Below, in pieces: positions 43,314 to 53,230 of a DNA stretch of 64,000 bases (positions within the stretch are counted from its first letter, which is position 1; each line of letters starts with the position of its first letter). The notes beneath the pieces were generated by a model. That model made no database searches. It was given only the letters and a program-made list of their open reading frames with translations, and was not told the origin of the DNA. The stretch is from an uncultured bacterium (GTDB lineage: Bacteria; Armatimonadota; UBA5829). Made by a program: the position numbers and the translations under genes. The stretch is taken from positions 26,055 to 90,054 of the forward strand of contig CALJES010000013.1 of the NCBI GenBank assembly GCA_938074205.1. Direction: 5' to 3'.

Positions 43314-45125
43314 TTACTTGTCGTCCCCTATCTTAAGCACACTGAGGAACGCCTCTTGGGGAACCTGCACGCTGCCGATCGATTTCATCCGCTTCTTGCC
43401 TTCCTTTTGTTTTTCCAGTAGCTTGCGTTTGCGGGTTATGTCGCCGCCGTAACACTTCGCTGTGACGTTCTTCCTGTACGGCCGAACACTGGCGGCAGCG
43501 ATGATTTTGTTCCCAAGTGCAGCCTGGACGCGAACTTCAAACTGCTGTCTCGGAATTACATCTTTCAGACGTTCGACCAGCAGCTTCGCCCGTGGATACG
43601 CCCTATCCTTGTGAGTTATGAAAGAAAGTGCGTCAACTGGGTCGCCGTTCAGAAGGATGTTGAGTTTTGCAAGCTGCGATTCCTTGTAGCCAGCAAACTC
43701 GTAATCAAACGAGGCGTAGCCCTTCGTTCGCCCCTTGAGCGAGTCGAAGAAGTCCATAATTATCTCAGCGAGGGGAAGTTGGTATTTGATGACCACGCGG
43801 TCAGGTGTTGGGTAGTCCATCTGGACGAACTCCCCCCGCCGTTCTCGGCACAGCTCCATCACCGCACCGACATACGCACTCGGCACTATTACCGTAGCGT
43901 CTACGTAGGGCTCCTCTATTGCAGCAATCTCAGTCGGAGGCGGAAGAAGATGCGGATTATCTATCTCCAGCACCTGGCCATCCGTCTTCAGCACTCGGTA
44001 TACAACGCTCGGCGCCGTAGCTATGAGGCTGAGGCCGAACTCCCGCTCAAGACGCTCCTGAACAATCTCCATATGGAGAAGCCCCAGAAATCCGCATCTG
44101 AATCCGAATCCTAAAGCCGCCGAGCTTTCCGGCTCGTACTTCAGAGCAGCGTCGTTAAGCTGCAGCTTTGCAAGCGCATCGCGTAGATCCTCATATTGAT
44201 TGGAATCAGTCGGATACAGTCCGCAGAAGACCATCGGGTGCACTTCCCGGTAGCCCGGCAGCGGTTCAGCAGCCGGATTGTCGGCGTTCGTTACGGTGTC
44301 GCCAACCCTGGCATCACCGACGTTCTTAATTCCGGCCGCAAAGTAACCAACCTCGCCCGCGCTCAATTCATCTACGCGCTCCATCTCCGGCTTGAAAACG
44401 CCAACAGACGTCACCTCAAACTCTTTGCCGCTCGACATCATCCGTATCCGCATCCCGGGTGCAATCCGACCGTCCACTACGCGAATATAAGCCACAACGC
44501 CCACATACTGATCATAATGAGAATCGAACACCAGCGCCCTCAGCGGCGCGTCCTGATCTCCCGACGGCGGCGGAATCCGATGCACGATCGCCTCCATTAT
44601 TTCCTGGGTGCCAATACCCAACTTGGCAGATGCTCGAATTGCTTCGCTCGAGTCTATCGCCAACACGTTCTCGATCTCTTCGGCTGTGCGGTCAGGATCC
44701 GCCAATTCCATGTCTATCTTATTTATGACCGGAATGATGGCGAGGTTGTGGTTCATCGCGAGGTTCGTATTTGCCACTGTTTGTGCCTCTACACCTTGTG
44801 TGGCATCGACAACCAGTATCGCACCCTCGCAGGCTGCCAAAGACCTGGAAACCTCGTAAGAGAAATCTACGTGGCCGGGGGTATCAATGAGATTCAAAAC
44901 ATAATCTTTGCCGTCCTTGGCGTGGTAGTTCAGCCTGACGGCCTTCATCTTTATGGTTATGCCGCGCTCGCGCTCGAGCTCCATGTCGTCCAGGATTTGA
45001 TCCTTCATCTCGCGCGGGTCGACGGCGCCCGTATATTCCAAGATTCTATCTGCGAGCGTCGACTTGCCGTGATCTATATGCGCAATAATGCAGAAGTTTC
45101 TAATATTGGCCTGTGACTTATCCAT
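43314..45125 (-). CDS. lepA: Elongation factor 4 (LepA GTPase)
   Basis: The 603 residues match full-length LepA. G1 is [10 protein letters not shown], switch [14 protein letters not shown], and G4 NKID. LepA-specific features are the late [17 protein letters not shown], the EYEF-like [11 protein letters not shown], and a C-terminal [21 protein letters not shown] with [26 protein letters not shown] choose ATG 45125 over the adjoining TTG 45128. An extended -10 box ends seven bases before it and no ribosome site is present, suggesting a leaderless message. LepA assists ribosome assembly and initiation. It heads the lepA-lipA-RNase J-like transcript. Confidence 0.97.
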   Translation of the reverse strand: MDKSQANIRNFCIIAHIDHGKSTLADRILEYTGAVDPREMKDQILDDMELERERGITIKMKAVRLNYHAKDGKDYVLNLIDTPGHVDFSYEVSRSLAACEGAILVVDATQGVEAQTVANTNLAMNHNLAIIPVINKIDMELADPDRTAEEIENVLAIDSSEAIRASAKLGIGTQEIMEAIVHRIPPPSGDQDAPLRALVFDSHYDQYVGVVAYIRVVDGRIAPGMRIRMMSSGKEFEVTSVGVFKPEMERVDELSAGEVGYFAAGIKNVGDARVGDTVTNADNPAAEPLPGYREVHPMVFCGLYPTDSNQYEDLRDALAKLQLNDAALKYEPESSAALGFGFRCGFLGLLHMEIVQERLEREFGLSLIATAPSVVYRVLKTDGQVLEIDNPHLLPPPTEIAAIEEPYVDATVIVPSAYVGAVMELCRERRGEFVQMDYPTPDRVVIKYQLPLAEIIMDFFDSLKGRTKGYASFDYEFAGYKESQLAKLNILLNGDPVDALSFITHKDRAYPRAKLLVERLKDVIPRQQFEVRVQAALGNKIIAAASVRPYRKNVTAKCYGGDITRKRKLLEKQKEGKKRMKSIGSVQVPQEAFLSVLKIGDDK

Positions 45126-45132
45126 CAATGAT

Positions 45133-45138
45133 ATTCTA
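45133..45138 (-). promoter_or_regulatory. Extended -10 box of lepA, leaderless geometry
   Basis: On the minus strand TGGTAGAAT gives an extended -10 (TG, one base, TAGAAT; five of six) at 45138-45133. The lepA ATG begins seven bases after it, so transcription should start at or next to the first codon. No -35 box is evident at 17 bases, as expected where a TGN extension compensates. Confidence 0.5.
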
Positions 45139-45197
45139 CCAGAGATTGGCCTGCCGCTGCGCTAGGTATATGAACGCGGCTGCCAAAGCTTCCACCC

Positions 45198-47597
45198 TCA
45201 GCTGATCCGTCGCTCGATAAGGTCGACCTCTTCAGCCTGGCCTTTCAAGATTTTAAGCGTTTTCAGCTCAAAAGGACCGAGATGAACATCGTAGCTGTGT
45301 AAACCGATTTTAAGAACACAGTCCACAGAACACCCGGTTGTCTCCCAAAGGCGAACTATGAGCCCCTCGTCGTCTTCGCACTCTTTAAGTGCACACAGCT
45401 GCACGTTCGGCACAGATACGCTGCCGAAAGTAGATTCGGCAGGCAGTCTCCCGGGATGAAGGTGGGTTTCAATCGCCGTCGGCGGCATATTGAAAAGTGC
45501 GGCCAAAAAAGGCACTTGCGCTTCCTGCCAGCCACCGATGTGAGTAACCAGGGCAAACCGAAACTCGCTGAGCCCTTGCTCCATATACCGGTACAGCTTG
45601 CCCGGCTCCACTCGGCGCGGCTCGTGAAACGCATACACCGGGCTTCTCAAAGCAGTGAGCCGTAACGTGCTGCCTTCTGCATCATATGCGTACTTGGAGT
45701 CATTAATTATCGAGACACCGTAGGTTCGGCCGCTAACTTTGCCAGTTAGGTCCACCCATCTCTGACACGGGTTCTCACGGCCGTCAGGAGAACGCTCCAC
45801 TACTGCATAAGCCGCTTCTGCTGTTACCGAAGGATTTTCGATCGCGAATGGAAACTCCATCTTGAGCATGCTATGTTTCTCGTGCCAGTCCACCATCACC
45901 CGGAACTCTATTATCGGAAGCTCAGCGTAAAGTGAAATATCTTGCCAAAGCGTGGATTGGCCGAAGCGAGAACAGACTCTAAGGGTAGCGCGCACGGGAC
46001 CTTCTTCAACAAGCCGAACCTCTGCGTCGGCAAACTTGCCCACGACGTCTTTGTAAGCACTCACTCCGTGACTCCACGTATCGGAATCGTCGCGCAGCAC
46101 GATTGCACCGGCTGGTGAACTCAGCACATTTGCAGAAATTGCTCGGTCAAATATTCGAGTGATCTCTCCCGAATTCGGGTCAAATTCCAGGGAGTATCTT
46201 TCGTTTTCTAACGCTGTGTCGGTAGCCTGGATTTTGTTCTGCCAAACGGCCGGCCGATCTGAGCGCCGCGAGTAGTAGGTTTTGTAACCCAGGGCAGGAA
46301 TGGTGTCCACGAAAATCCTTGCTGGCCGAGTGCCTGTGTATTCGAAAACGCTTGCGACAGGTTGCGACGGCACTGCCTTCCCCGTGCTGTCAACCAGCAT
46401 GTCCACCGTGTCGTTGTAGCCAACAACCCAAGCAGCAGGATGAGCGTGTGGATTGAAAACCACGAACGGCCTCCCCTCACCTTGTGCATCGACTTTGCAG
46501 GCGATATCCGACAAAGCGACCACTGTTTGGTAGTTGGCAGTATCGAGCGCTTTGCCAAGCCAATCCCGCACGTCTTCATAGGCCTCTTGCAGGCTGGTAC
46601 CTGCCAGGATGTCGTGAAACTGAGCGAGAAGCAGGCGCTCCCACGCACAGGCAAAATCCTTCTTGGGAAACTCTCTGCCTAGCGCGAAGTGAGCCATCGA
46701 ACTGAAGATCTCCGCTGATATGAGCGCGTTTTCCGTTTTTCTGTTTAGTGCTTTGATCTCCGAATGAGCACTGTAGCATCCCACCGCGTGGTACTGCAGA
46801 TCCCCTTTCACGGTTGGCAATTCCACTCCCTCAGAGAGGACGTGCTCGAAGAAATCCGCCAGGGTGGCGAAAACCAGACTGGGTGCGTTTGGATCCTCTT
46901 GTAGCCGCTTTATGCAGCGGATATTAGCCACGGTGGGACCTCCGCCGTGGTTGCCGACGCCGTAGAAGCAAGTAGCCGCTTTAGAACCAGGAGCTCTGTT
47001 AGCCGCACTGTTTGCAATGTGATCATTTATCTCATCAGGTCCAGTGCAGTAAGGCTCACGAACCCGATGAGCCAGCACGCGCGAGCCGTCCGGCGATTCC
47101 CACCAGAATACCGGAGCTGGCAGATCTTTTTCGTGCGATCCCGGCCGCATGAATACGTAGTACTTGATACCTGCCTTGGCAAGTATCTGTGGCAGTCCAG
47201 CGTTATGACCGAATGAGTCTATGTTGTATCCGACTGTAACATCCACGCCGAACTTTTCAAGGAAGTAACGCTTTCCGTAAAGTTCATGCCTAACGAACGA
47301 TTCTCCGCACGGGATATTGCAGTCCGGCTGCTCCCACCAACCCCCGACTACGCTCCAGCGTCCTTCAGCCACCCTGCGGCGTATTTCATCAAACATCTCC
47401 GGGCACGCGTCCTCAATCCACTTGTAAGTGGCAGCATCTGCCCGCGTAAAGACAAATTCCGGAAATTCTTTCATCCTGTCCAAAGCACTCCGGCAGGTCG
47501 CCAGAACTTCTGCAAAACCCTCCTGCCATCGCCACAGCCACACAGGATCGATGTGCGCATTGCCAATCATATAGACAGCGATATCCTTAGAATTCAT
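45198..47597 (-). CDS. GH38 alpha-mannosidase, cytoplasmic
   Basis: The ATG at 47597 follows GGGAGGC at a good distance; the longer frame to 47621 lacks a site. The 799 residues carry GH38 features: NAHIDPVWLWRW with His15 and Asp17 (zinc ligands), the nucleophile Asp127 in YNIDSFGHNAGLPQI, CYSAHSEIKALNRKTENAL, and a late beta-rich region. No signal peptide is present, so it trims mannosides taken into the cell. It removes alpha-linked mannose; linkage preference is unknown. It lies downstream of the S2P protease gene on the same strand with a 190-base gap that holds nothing recognisable, so it is probably transcribed on its own. Confidence 0.93.
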   Translation of the reverse strand: MNSKDIAVYMIGNAHIDPVWLWRWQEGFAEVLATCRSALDRMKEFPEFVFTRADAATYKWIEDACPEMFDEIRRRVAEGRWSVVGGWWEQPDCNIPCGESFVRHELYGKRYFLEKFGVDVTVGYNIDSFGHNAGLPQILAKAGIKYYVFMRPGSHEKDLPAPVFWWESPDGSRVLAHRVREPYCTGPDEINDHIANSAANRAPGSKAATCFYGVGNHGGGPTVANIRCIKRLQEDPNAPSLVFATLADFFEHVLSEGVELPTVKGDLQYHAVGCYSAHSEIKALNRKTENALISAEIFSSMAHFALGREFPKKDFACAWERLLLAQFHDILAGTSLQEAYEDVRDWLGKALDTANYQTVVALSDIACKVDAQGEGRPFVVFNPHAHPAAWVVGYNDTVDMLVDSTGKAVPSQPVASVFEYTGTRPARIFVDTIPALGYKTYYSRRSDRPAVWQNKIQATDTALENERYSLEFDPNSGEITRIFDRAISANVLSSPAGAIVLRDDSDTWSHGVSAYKDVVGKFADAEVRLVEEGPVRATLRVCSRFGQSTLWQDISLYAELPIIEFRVMVDWHEKHSMLKMEFPFAIENPSVTAEAAYAVVERSPDGRENPCQRWVDLTGKVSGRTYGVSIINDSKYAYDAEGSTLRLTALRSPVYAFHEPRRVEPGKLYRYMEQGLSEFRFALVTHIGGWQEAQVPFLAALFNMPPTAIETHLHPGRLPAESTFGSVSVPNVQLCALKECEDDEGLIVRLWETTGCSVDCVLKIGLHSYDVHLGPFELKTLKILKGQAEEVDLIERRIS

Positions 47598-47787
47598 AGT
47601 GCCTCCCGGAAAAATTAACAACGCGTTTATGGCACAGTAACGTTTGCCAAAGGGCGCTCAGCTTCCTGCCGTTCGGGAATGAAGGCTTGCTTTGCAGATA
47701 ACAATCAGTTCAAGAACACAAGCAGCACAGCCCTCACCCGCCAACCCACTCGGAGTAACCCAATATTAAGGGTGTCGTAGACTCCGC

Positions 47788-48909
47788 TCACAGTCCAAGC
47801 TGCATCTTCTTCTGGACTAATCTGAACACGGAATCGCGACCGAGGGTACCCTTCAACTGGCCGTCTTCCACTACGAGGAGTCGACAGACGTCTTCGTTGG
47901 CAAGCTTTGCCAGAGCTTCCCAGACGTCGTCGTCAGCCGCAACTTGAATCGCTTGATTGGGCGTGTGCGCGATGCGGCTTACAGGGGTTATGTCCCAATC
48001 CGTAGAGGGCACAGTGCGGACTTCTTCAATACCCACAACTCCTATTACCTGATCCCCAGAGGTTACCGGGTAACACGAGTAGTCGTGCCGCAGCAGGTAA
48101 TCATCGATGAACCGCCTTACACTGGTTTCTGCAGGCACAACTGGCATGTCGGAAGTCATTATCTGAGCAACTCTCAACCCCGACAGCGCCTGCCGCATCA
48201 ATGCCTGCTGATAGCTCGCACGAGCAGCGCCGGCGAGGAACCACCCAATAAATATCAACCACAACCCGTTAACAAGCATTCCAAACAGAATCTGGCTAAA
48301 TCCGATAGCTATCAACACGTAGCCGCAGGCCTGACCGGCAAACGAAGCATATCTAGTTGCTCTTGTAAAGTCGCCGGTAGCAGCCCATACTGCGGAGCGC
48401 AAAACGCGGCCTCCATCGAGCGGGAAGCCCGGTATCAGATTGAAAGCGGCGAGTAAGAAGTTGACAAGGGAAACATATCCTAAAACCGCCACCACCGGTC
48501 CAGGCCACTGAAGCGCCACACCTATTCCACCCAACATATAAAAGAGTATTCCCAGTGCCGCGCTTGTCGCTGGCCCCGCTATTGCGATCTCGAACTCGTC
48601 TCTCGGATTTTTGGGCTCATCGGCAGTCTGTGCCATCCCGCCGAACAAAAATAGCACTATTCCTCGCACCGGAATGCCGCGCTCGCGAGCCACTGCACTG
48701 TGACTAATCTCGTGCGTTAGAACCGATAAGAACAGGAGCACCGCCGCAACCAAACCCATCATCCAAGTTGCGGTTACGCCGTAGGTCGGATACATCGAGG
48801 GGAAATAGCCGTTGGCAAGAGTGTAAACGACTAGAAAGAAGATAAATAGCCACGACCAATCTATGGAAATCTCGAAACCGAGTATCTTGCCAAGTCTTAT
48901 CCCGCCCAT
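47788..48909 (-). CDS. Site-2-type zinc metalloprotease (M50) with CBS domain pair
   Basis: I start at ATG 48909, preceded by GGAGGGAGG; the 373-residue product then begins GIRLGKILGFEISIDWSW, the standard start of this subfamily. HEISH at 66-70 and NLIPGFPLDGGR supply the zinc ligands within the membrane. About six hydrophobic segments are followed by two CBS modules (AQIMTSDMPVVPAETSVRRF and a second ending LKGTLGRDSVFRLV). This S2P group III architecture (with C-terminal CBS domains) cleaves membrane proteins and is controlled by nucleotide binding. It could act on an anti-sigma factor such as those near the window start, but that is only an idea. It lies downstream of dnaE. Confidence 0.9.
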   Translation of the reverse strand: MGGIRLGKILGFEISIDWSWLFIFFLVVYTLANGYFPSMYPTYGVTATWMMGLVAAVLLFLSVLTHEISHSAVARERGIPVRGIVLFLFGGMAQTADEPKNPRDEFEIAIAGPATSAALGILFYMLGGIGVALQWPGPVVAVLGYVSLVNFLLAAFNLIPGFPLDGGRVLRSAVWAATGDFTRATRYASFAGQACGYVLIAIGFSQILFGMLVNGLWLIFIGWFLAGAARASYQQALMRQALSGLRVAQIMTSDMPVVPAETSVRRFIDDYLLRHDYSCYPVTSGDQVIGVVGIEEVRTVPSTDWDITPVSRIAHTPNQAIQVAADDDVWEALAKLANEDVCRLLVVEDGQLKGTLGRDSVFRLVQKKMQLGL

Positions 48910-49057
48910 ACGCCTCCCTCCAGAAATTGCTTTACCCACGTGCCCAGCACGCAAAACTGATTGATCCAGCCACCGCGATTCTCGCGGAACAACCACCCCT
49001 TCTAAATACGCACTACAGCCTACTTCCTGCACCCGTAAGGCTGCGCGCTGTGCACAC

Positions 49058-52000
49058 TCAGGTAATCTTCACAGAATTGGGCCCGAGAAGCTGCTCGACT
49101 GCCTCGACAAACTTGCTGTTTGCGCGCACCTTGTACGGTGTCTCGATTCGCCGCCTGTTGCGTCCCTGGCAGATGTGAAAATAGACAGGGCTCTCCCCGG
49201 CATTAGACTCCATAATCGTTTTAAGCATGTCCAAGTTTAGCCTGCCGCCGTTGATTCGTATGTGGACGGTTCGAGCGCCATTGCCGTTACCCCGAAGAAC
49301 TCCGTTCTTGATGGGTTTCACCGTTTCGCCGAGTATTTCCACTTCGACCGTAGTGTTTTCCTCGTCCGCGGCCATCCGCTCGCGATGACTGACTTTGCCG
49401 ACAATGAGTACCACCCTGTCCTTGGATATATATTGGGCATTAGCCTTGTAGGCAGCGGGGAAGAACGTAACGGGAATTGTGCCATAGAGGTCCTCAACTT
49501 TGACAGAAGCCATACGCTCGTTTCGGCGTGTGTAGCGCAGTCGCACGTCTGTTATTATCCCGCCAATCGTGCAGGGCTGTTCGTTTTCGAGATCTGCGTA
49601 ACTCCGCGCATCAGCCGTGCAGTAATGCTCGAGGACCTTCCGCACGCTTTCCAACGGATGACCAGAAAGATACACCCCAACAAGCTCTTTTTCCATCGCG
49701 AGTATTTCATCTTTAGGAAACTCACAAACGTGATCATACCTGGCAGAAATCGGCTCGCAGGTAACGTCCACCTGCTCCGCACCGAACAAGCCCCTCTGCC
49801 CGCTTTTCTGGTCCCGAATACACACCGAGGCCGCCGCCAGTGCATCCGACAGCATCGCGAGCAGCCGAGCGCGGTTCGGATCGATCGAACCGAATGCTCC
49901 AACCTTTATAAGCGCCTCTATAGTGCTTCTGTTCATACCGGCACTTTCTTGGCAACGCGTGCAGAAGTCGAATAGGTCCTTAAACCGTCCTGCGCGCTCG
50001 CGCTCTTCAACCATAGCATCCAACGCCGCGCGGCCGCAGCCTTTTATAGCCGCCAACCCAAACTTGATACCGAACTCGTGGGCAGACCCTTCTGCGGAGC
50101 CGCTTCCATTGGCGGGAATCCTTGTGCGAAGTTCCTCAGGCACATCCGAGAGGCGCGCTAGCTCGAATCGCACACTGCTATAGTTCACATCTGGCGGCAA
50201 AACTGCTATACCGAGCCGCCTACAGTCTTCCAAGTAGAGCGCCAGCTTTTCCTTGTCGTCCATGTTGGCATTCAGCAGTGCCGTATAGTACTCCACCGGA
50301 TAGTTCGCTTTCATATACGCCGTGCGATACGCAACAAACGCGTAGCAAACCGCATGCGCCTTGTTAAATGCGTACCCCGCAAACGGCTCTATCTGCTCGA
50401 AAATCTTGGCCGCTATGTCCTCCGAAAACCCGTTCGCCTTAGCGCCCTCAATGAACTTGGCGCGCATCTGATCCATCACATCGCGCTTCTTCGCCGACAT
50501 AGCCTTGCGAAGCACGTCAGCCTGACCCAGCGTGAACCCAGCAATCGCCTGCGCTATTCGCAGCACTTGGTCCTGGTAGCATATAACGCCGTAAGTTTCT
50601 TTCAGAATGGGCTCGAGTGCCGGATGCAAGTATTCAATGGGCTCCTGACCGAATTTGCTCCTGATGAACCTGGGAATGTGAGCCATCGGTCCAGGCCGGT
50701 AGAGCGCCACGATAGCCGCCAACTCCCGGATAGAGTTCGGCTTGAGCTCAATCACATTCCGCCGCATACCAGCGCCTTCGAGCTGGAATACACCTGTAGT
50801 ATCCCCTCTACCGAGCATCTCGAATGTCTTCTGATCATTAAGCGGAATGGAAAAGATGTCTAAGTCCTCACCCCGGTAGCGCCTGACATTTTCGACCGCC
50901 TCGGCAAGAATAGTTAGGTTAGCCAGACCAAGGAAATCCATCTTGAGAAGACCTATTTTCTTGATGTCCTCCTTGTCCAGCTGAGCAACGACCTCGCCCT
51001 TGCTTGCAAGCTGAACCGGCACGTGGTTGGTGAGGGGATCATCAGATATGAGCACTCCAGCCGCATGCACACCCACGCTTCGCGTCAAGCCCTCAAGGTT
51101 ACGCGCTGTGTCCAACAGCTGTCTAACCTCCGGCGACGTCTTGTAGGCCGCTGCAAGATCAGGATTCTCTTCAAGCGCGCGATCGATAGTGATCCCGACT
51201 GGCACAGCGGGGATCATCTTGGCCACTTTATCAACGTCAGCAAGCTCCATTCCCAACACGCGGCCGCAGTCCCTAACAGCCGCGCGCGCCTTCAAGCTGC
51301 CAAACGTGGCAATTTGGCTGACTCGCTCGCGCCCGTATTTTTCCACTACATAGCGTATTAGCTCCTCCCGGCGGTCGTCCTGGATGTCCAAATCCACATC
51401 CGGCATCTCGACTCGCTCCGGGTTGAGAAATCGCTCGAACGTGAGCCCATATTCAATGGGGTCTACGTCGGTGATGCCTAGCCCGTAACAAACAAGGCTA
51501 CCTGCCGCCGAGCCGCGCACTCCGACCAGAATGCCATTTCTGCGAGCGAAATCGGTGAAGTCGCGGACAATAAGCATGTAGGTTGAGAAACCACATTCTC
51601 GGATTATACGGCATTCATAGTCGAACTGCTCGGCGTAATTCTCAGGCAGTTCGCCCCCCAGCTTGGCTCTTAACCCCTCAAGGGCTTCTGCTTTCATATA
51701 ATCGCTCGGGTCAACATTTTCCGGAATGCCGGGGTTGGGAAGTCTGAGAGTATTGAAATCAAACTCAACGTTACACCTATCCGCTATCTCGAGGGTGCTC
51801 GCAAGGCATTCTGGATTTTCAGCAAACAGAGCCTGCATCTCTTGAGGGCTCTTGAAGTAAAACTCCTTAGAGCCGAAACGCATGCGATTTGGGTCGGAGA
51901 GTGTTGAACCGGTCTGAATGCACAGCAGCACGTCGTGCGCTTCCGAATCCTGCCTGGTAAGATAGTGGACATCGTTTGATGCAACTGTCCGAAGTTTGGT

Positions 52001-52594
52001 TCGCCTTGCCAGTTCTATGCAAGCCTCGTTTACAACTTGCTGATCAGGCAGACCATTGTCCATAAGCTCAATGTAGACATTATCTGCACCGAAGATGTCC
52101 AAATATTCGCCAAGCGCCCTTTCCGCCTGTTTCTCGTCCCCGTTGAGCAGCCACATCGGCACTTCGCCCGACAAACAAGCCGTCAGCGCAATCAAGTCGT
52201 CGGCATACTGAGCAAGTATTTCTTTATCCACGCGCGGCTTGTAGTAGAAACCTTCTGAAAACGCGATGCTCACCAACTTGATCAGGTTTCGATAACCCTT
52301 CTCCGACTTCGCAAGCAGGACAAGGTGATATTGATCTTTGTCCAACCGCGGATCCCGGTCGGCTCGCGTTCGCGTAGCAACGTACACTTCGCAGCCGAGA
52401 ATGGGTTTGATACCGGCGTCCTTGCAGGCGGAGTAAAAGCTGATGTTGCCATACATCGCGCCGTGGTCAGTCAAAGCCACAGCCGGCATCTCGAACTCAA
52501 TGGCCTTGGCGACGATATCCTTGATTCGGCAGGCGCCATCCAGGATGCTGAACTCGGAGTGGGTATGCAAGTGAACGAAACCAGCTGTGCCCAA
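49058..52594 (-). CDS. dnaE: DNA polymerase III alpha subunit
   Basis: At 1,178 residues this is a normal DnaE1-type replicative polymerase. The N-terminal PHP domain has HLHTHSEFSILDG and ALTDHGAMYG. The palm has GVRGSAAGSLVCY and the catalytic Asp residues in MPDVDLDIQDDRREELI (family usual form PDFDIDF). PGPMAHIPRFIRSKFG and YQDQVLRIAQAIAGFTLGQADVLRKAMSAKK follow, then the helix-hairpin-helix region and an OB domain (CTIGGIITDVRLRYTRRNERMA). The start is TTG 52594 with AAGGAG eight bases upstream. It should be essential. It is divergent from smpB, with promoters facing in both directions. Confidence 0.97.
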   Translation of the reverse strand: MGTAGFVHLHTHSEFSILDGACRIKDIVAKAIEFEMPAVALTDHGAMYGNISFYSACKDAGIKPILGCEVYVATRTRADRDPRLDKDQYHLVLLAKSEKGYRNLIKLVSIAFSEGFYYKPRVDKEILAQYADDLIALTACLSGEVPMWLLNGDEKQAERALGEYLDIFGADNVYIELMDNGLPDQQVVNEACIELARRTKLRTVASNDVHYLTRQDSEAHDVLLCIQTGSTLSDPNRMRFGSKEFYFKSPQEMQALFAENPECLASTLEIADRCNVEFDFNTLRLPNPGIPENVDPSDYMKAEALEGLRAKLGGELPENYAEQFDYECRIIRECGFSTYMLIVRDFTDFARRNGILVGVRGSAAGSLVCYGLGITDVDPIEYGLTFERFLNPERVEMPDVDLDIQDDRREELIRYVVEKYGRERVSQIATFGSLKARAAVRDCGRVLGMELADVDKVAKMIPAVPVGITIDRALEENPDLAAAYKTSPEVRQLLDTARNLEGLTRSVGVHAAGVLISDDPLTNHVPVQLASKGEVVAQLDKEDIKKIGLLKMDFLGLANLTILAEAVENVRRYRGEDLDIFSIPLNDQKTFEMLGRGDTTGVFQLEGAGMRRNVIELKPNSIRELAAIVALYRPGPMAHIPRFIRSKFGQEPIEYLHPALEPILKETYGVICYQDQVLRIAQAIAGFTLGQADVLRKAMSAKKRDVMDQMRAKFIEGAKANGFSEDIAAKIFEQIEPFAGYAFNKAHAVCYAFVAYRTAYMKANYPVEYYTALLNANMDDKEKLALYLEDCRRLGIAVLPPDVNYSSVRFELARLSDVPEELRTRIPANGSGSAEGSAHEFGIKFGLAAIKGCGRAALDAMVEERERAGRFKDLFDFCTRCQESAGMNRSTIEALIKVGAFGSIDPNRARLLAMLSDALAAASVCIRDQKSGQRGLFGAEQVDVTCEPISARYDHVCEFPKDEILAMEKELVGVYLSGHPLESVRKVLEHYCTADARSYADLENEQPCTIGGIITDVRLRYTRRNERMASVKVEDLYGTIPVTFFPAAYKANAQYISKDRVVLIVGKVSHRERMAADEENTTVEVEILGETVKPIKNGVLRGNGNGARTVHIRINGGRLNLDMLKTIMESNAGESPVYFHICQGRNRRRIETPYKVRANSKFVEAVEQLLGPNSVKIT

Positions 52595-52628
52595 AGCCTA
52601 CTCTCCTTGGGGAATGCTGCTAGCGTTT

Positions 52629-52658
52629 ATTCTACGACGTCCGCCGAATTTCTGCCAA
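52629..52658 (-). promoter_or_regulatory. Promoter of dnaE
   Basis: On the minus strand TTGGCA (52658-52653) is followed after 18 bases by TAGAAT (52634-52629); each box matches five of six consensus bases. The predicted leader is about 28 bases and includes the AAGGAG site used by the TTG start. Confidence 0.55.
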
Positions 52659-52714
52659 GAGGATAGCCTGCAAAATCTGGGGTCTTATGCGGGCCCGTAG
52701 ACCTTGAAATAGCG

Positions 52715-52723
52715 TGGTATAAT
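52715..52723 (+). promoter_or_regulatory. Extended -10 box of smpB, leaderless geometry
   Basis: TGGTATAAT is a perfect extended -10 (TG at 52715-52716, TATAAT at 52718-52723). The smpB ATG at 52733 starts nine bases later, leaving room for at most a leader of about three bases, and no ribosome site is present. Confidence 0.6.
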
Positions 52724-52732
52724 CAAACCGAT

Positions 52733-53206
52733 ATGGCTAAGAAGTCGCAACCTCAAGCAGTTACAATAACCAACCGACGGGCTTGGCACGATTACCACAT
52801 CGGCGAGACATTCGAGGCTGGCATCGTACTGTCAGGAACCGAGGTTAAGTCTCTTAGACAAGGCAGAGCCAGCCTGCAAGAAGCTTATTGCAGGGTCGAA
52901 GGCGGGGAAGTGTACATAATCGGAATGCACATCACCCCGTATGAGCAGGGCAATCGATTCAACCTCGACCCAGTCCGTCCTCGCAAGCTGCTTCTCCACC
53001 GCGAGGAGATAAGAAGGATCGAACGCCAGCTCCAGCAAAAAGGTTACACGTTGATACCACTGAAACTGTACTTCGTCCGAGGTTACGCGAAGCTGCAGAT
53101 TGCACTAGCGCGCGGTAAGAAACTCTACGATAAGAGAGAGGCTATCGCGAAACGCGATGCGGAGCTGGAGCGCCGCCGAGCAGAAGCGGGACGCCTCGAC
53201 TACTAG
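52733..53206 (+). CDS. smpB: tmRNA-binding protein SmpB
   Basis: The 157-residue protein is full length. NRRAWHDYHIGETFEAGIVLSGTEVKSLR, INLxEAYCR-type RASLQEAYCRVEGGEVYIIGMHI, and the C-terminal basic tail (ALARGKKLYDKREAIAKRD) are diagnostic. It binds tmRNA and guides it to stalled ribosomes. The ssrA gene, often next to smpB, is not here: the next gene starts 24 bases downstream. It is divergent from dnaE. Confidence 0.97.
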   Translation: MAKKSQPQAVTITNRRAWHDYHIGETFEAGIVLSGTEVKSLRQGRASLQEAYCRVEGGEVYIIGMHITPYEQGNRFNLDPVRPRKLLLHREEIRRIERQLQQKGYTLIPLKLYFVRGYAKLQIALARGKKLYDKREAIAKRDAELERRRAEAGRLDY

Positions 53207-53230
53207 TTATTAGACCCGGAGGAATCACCT

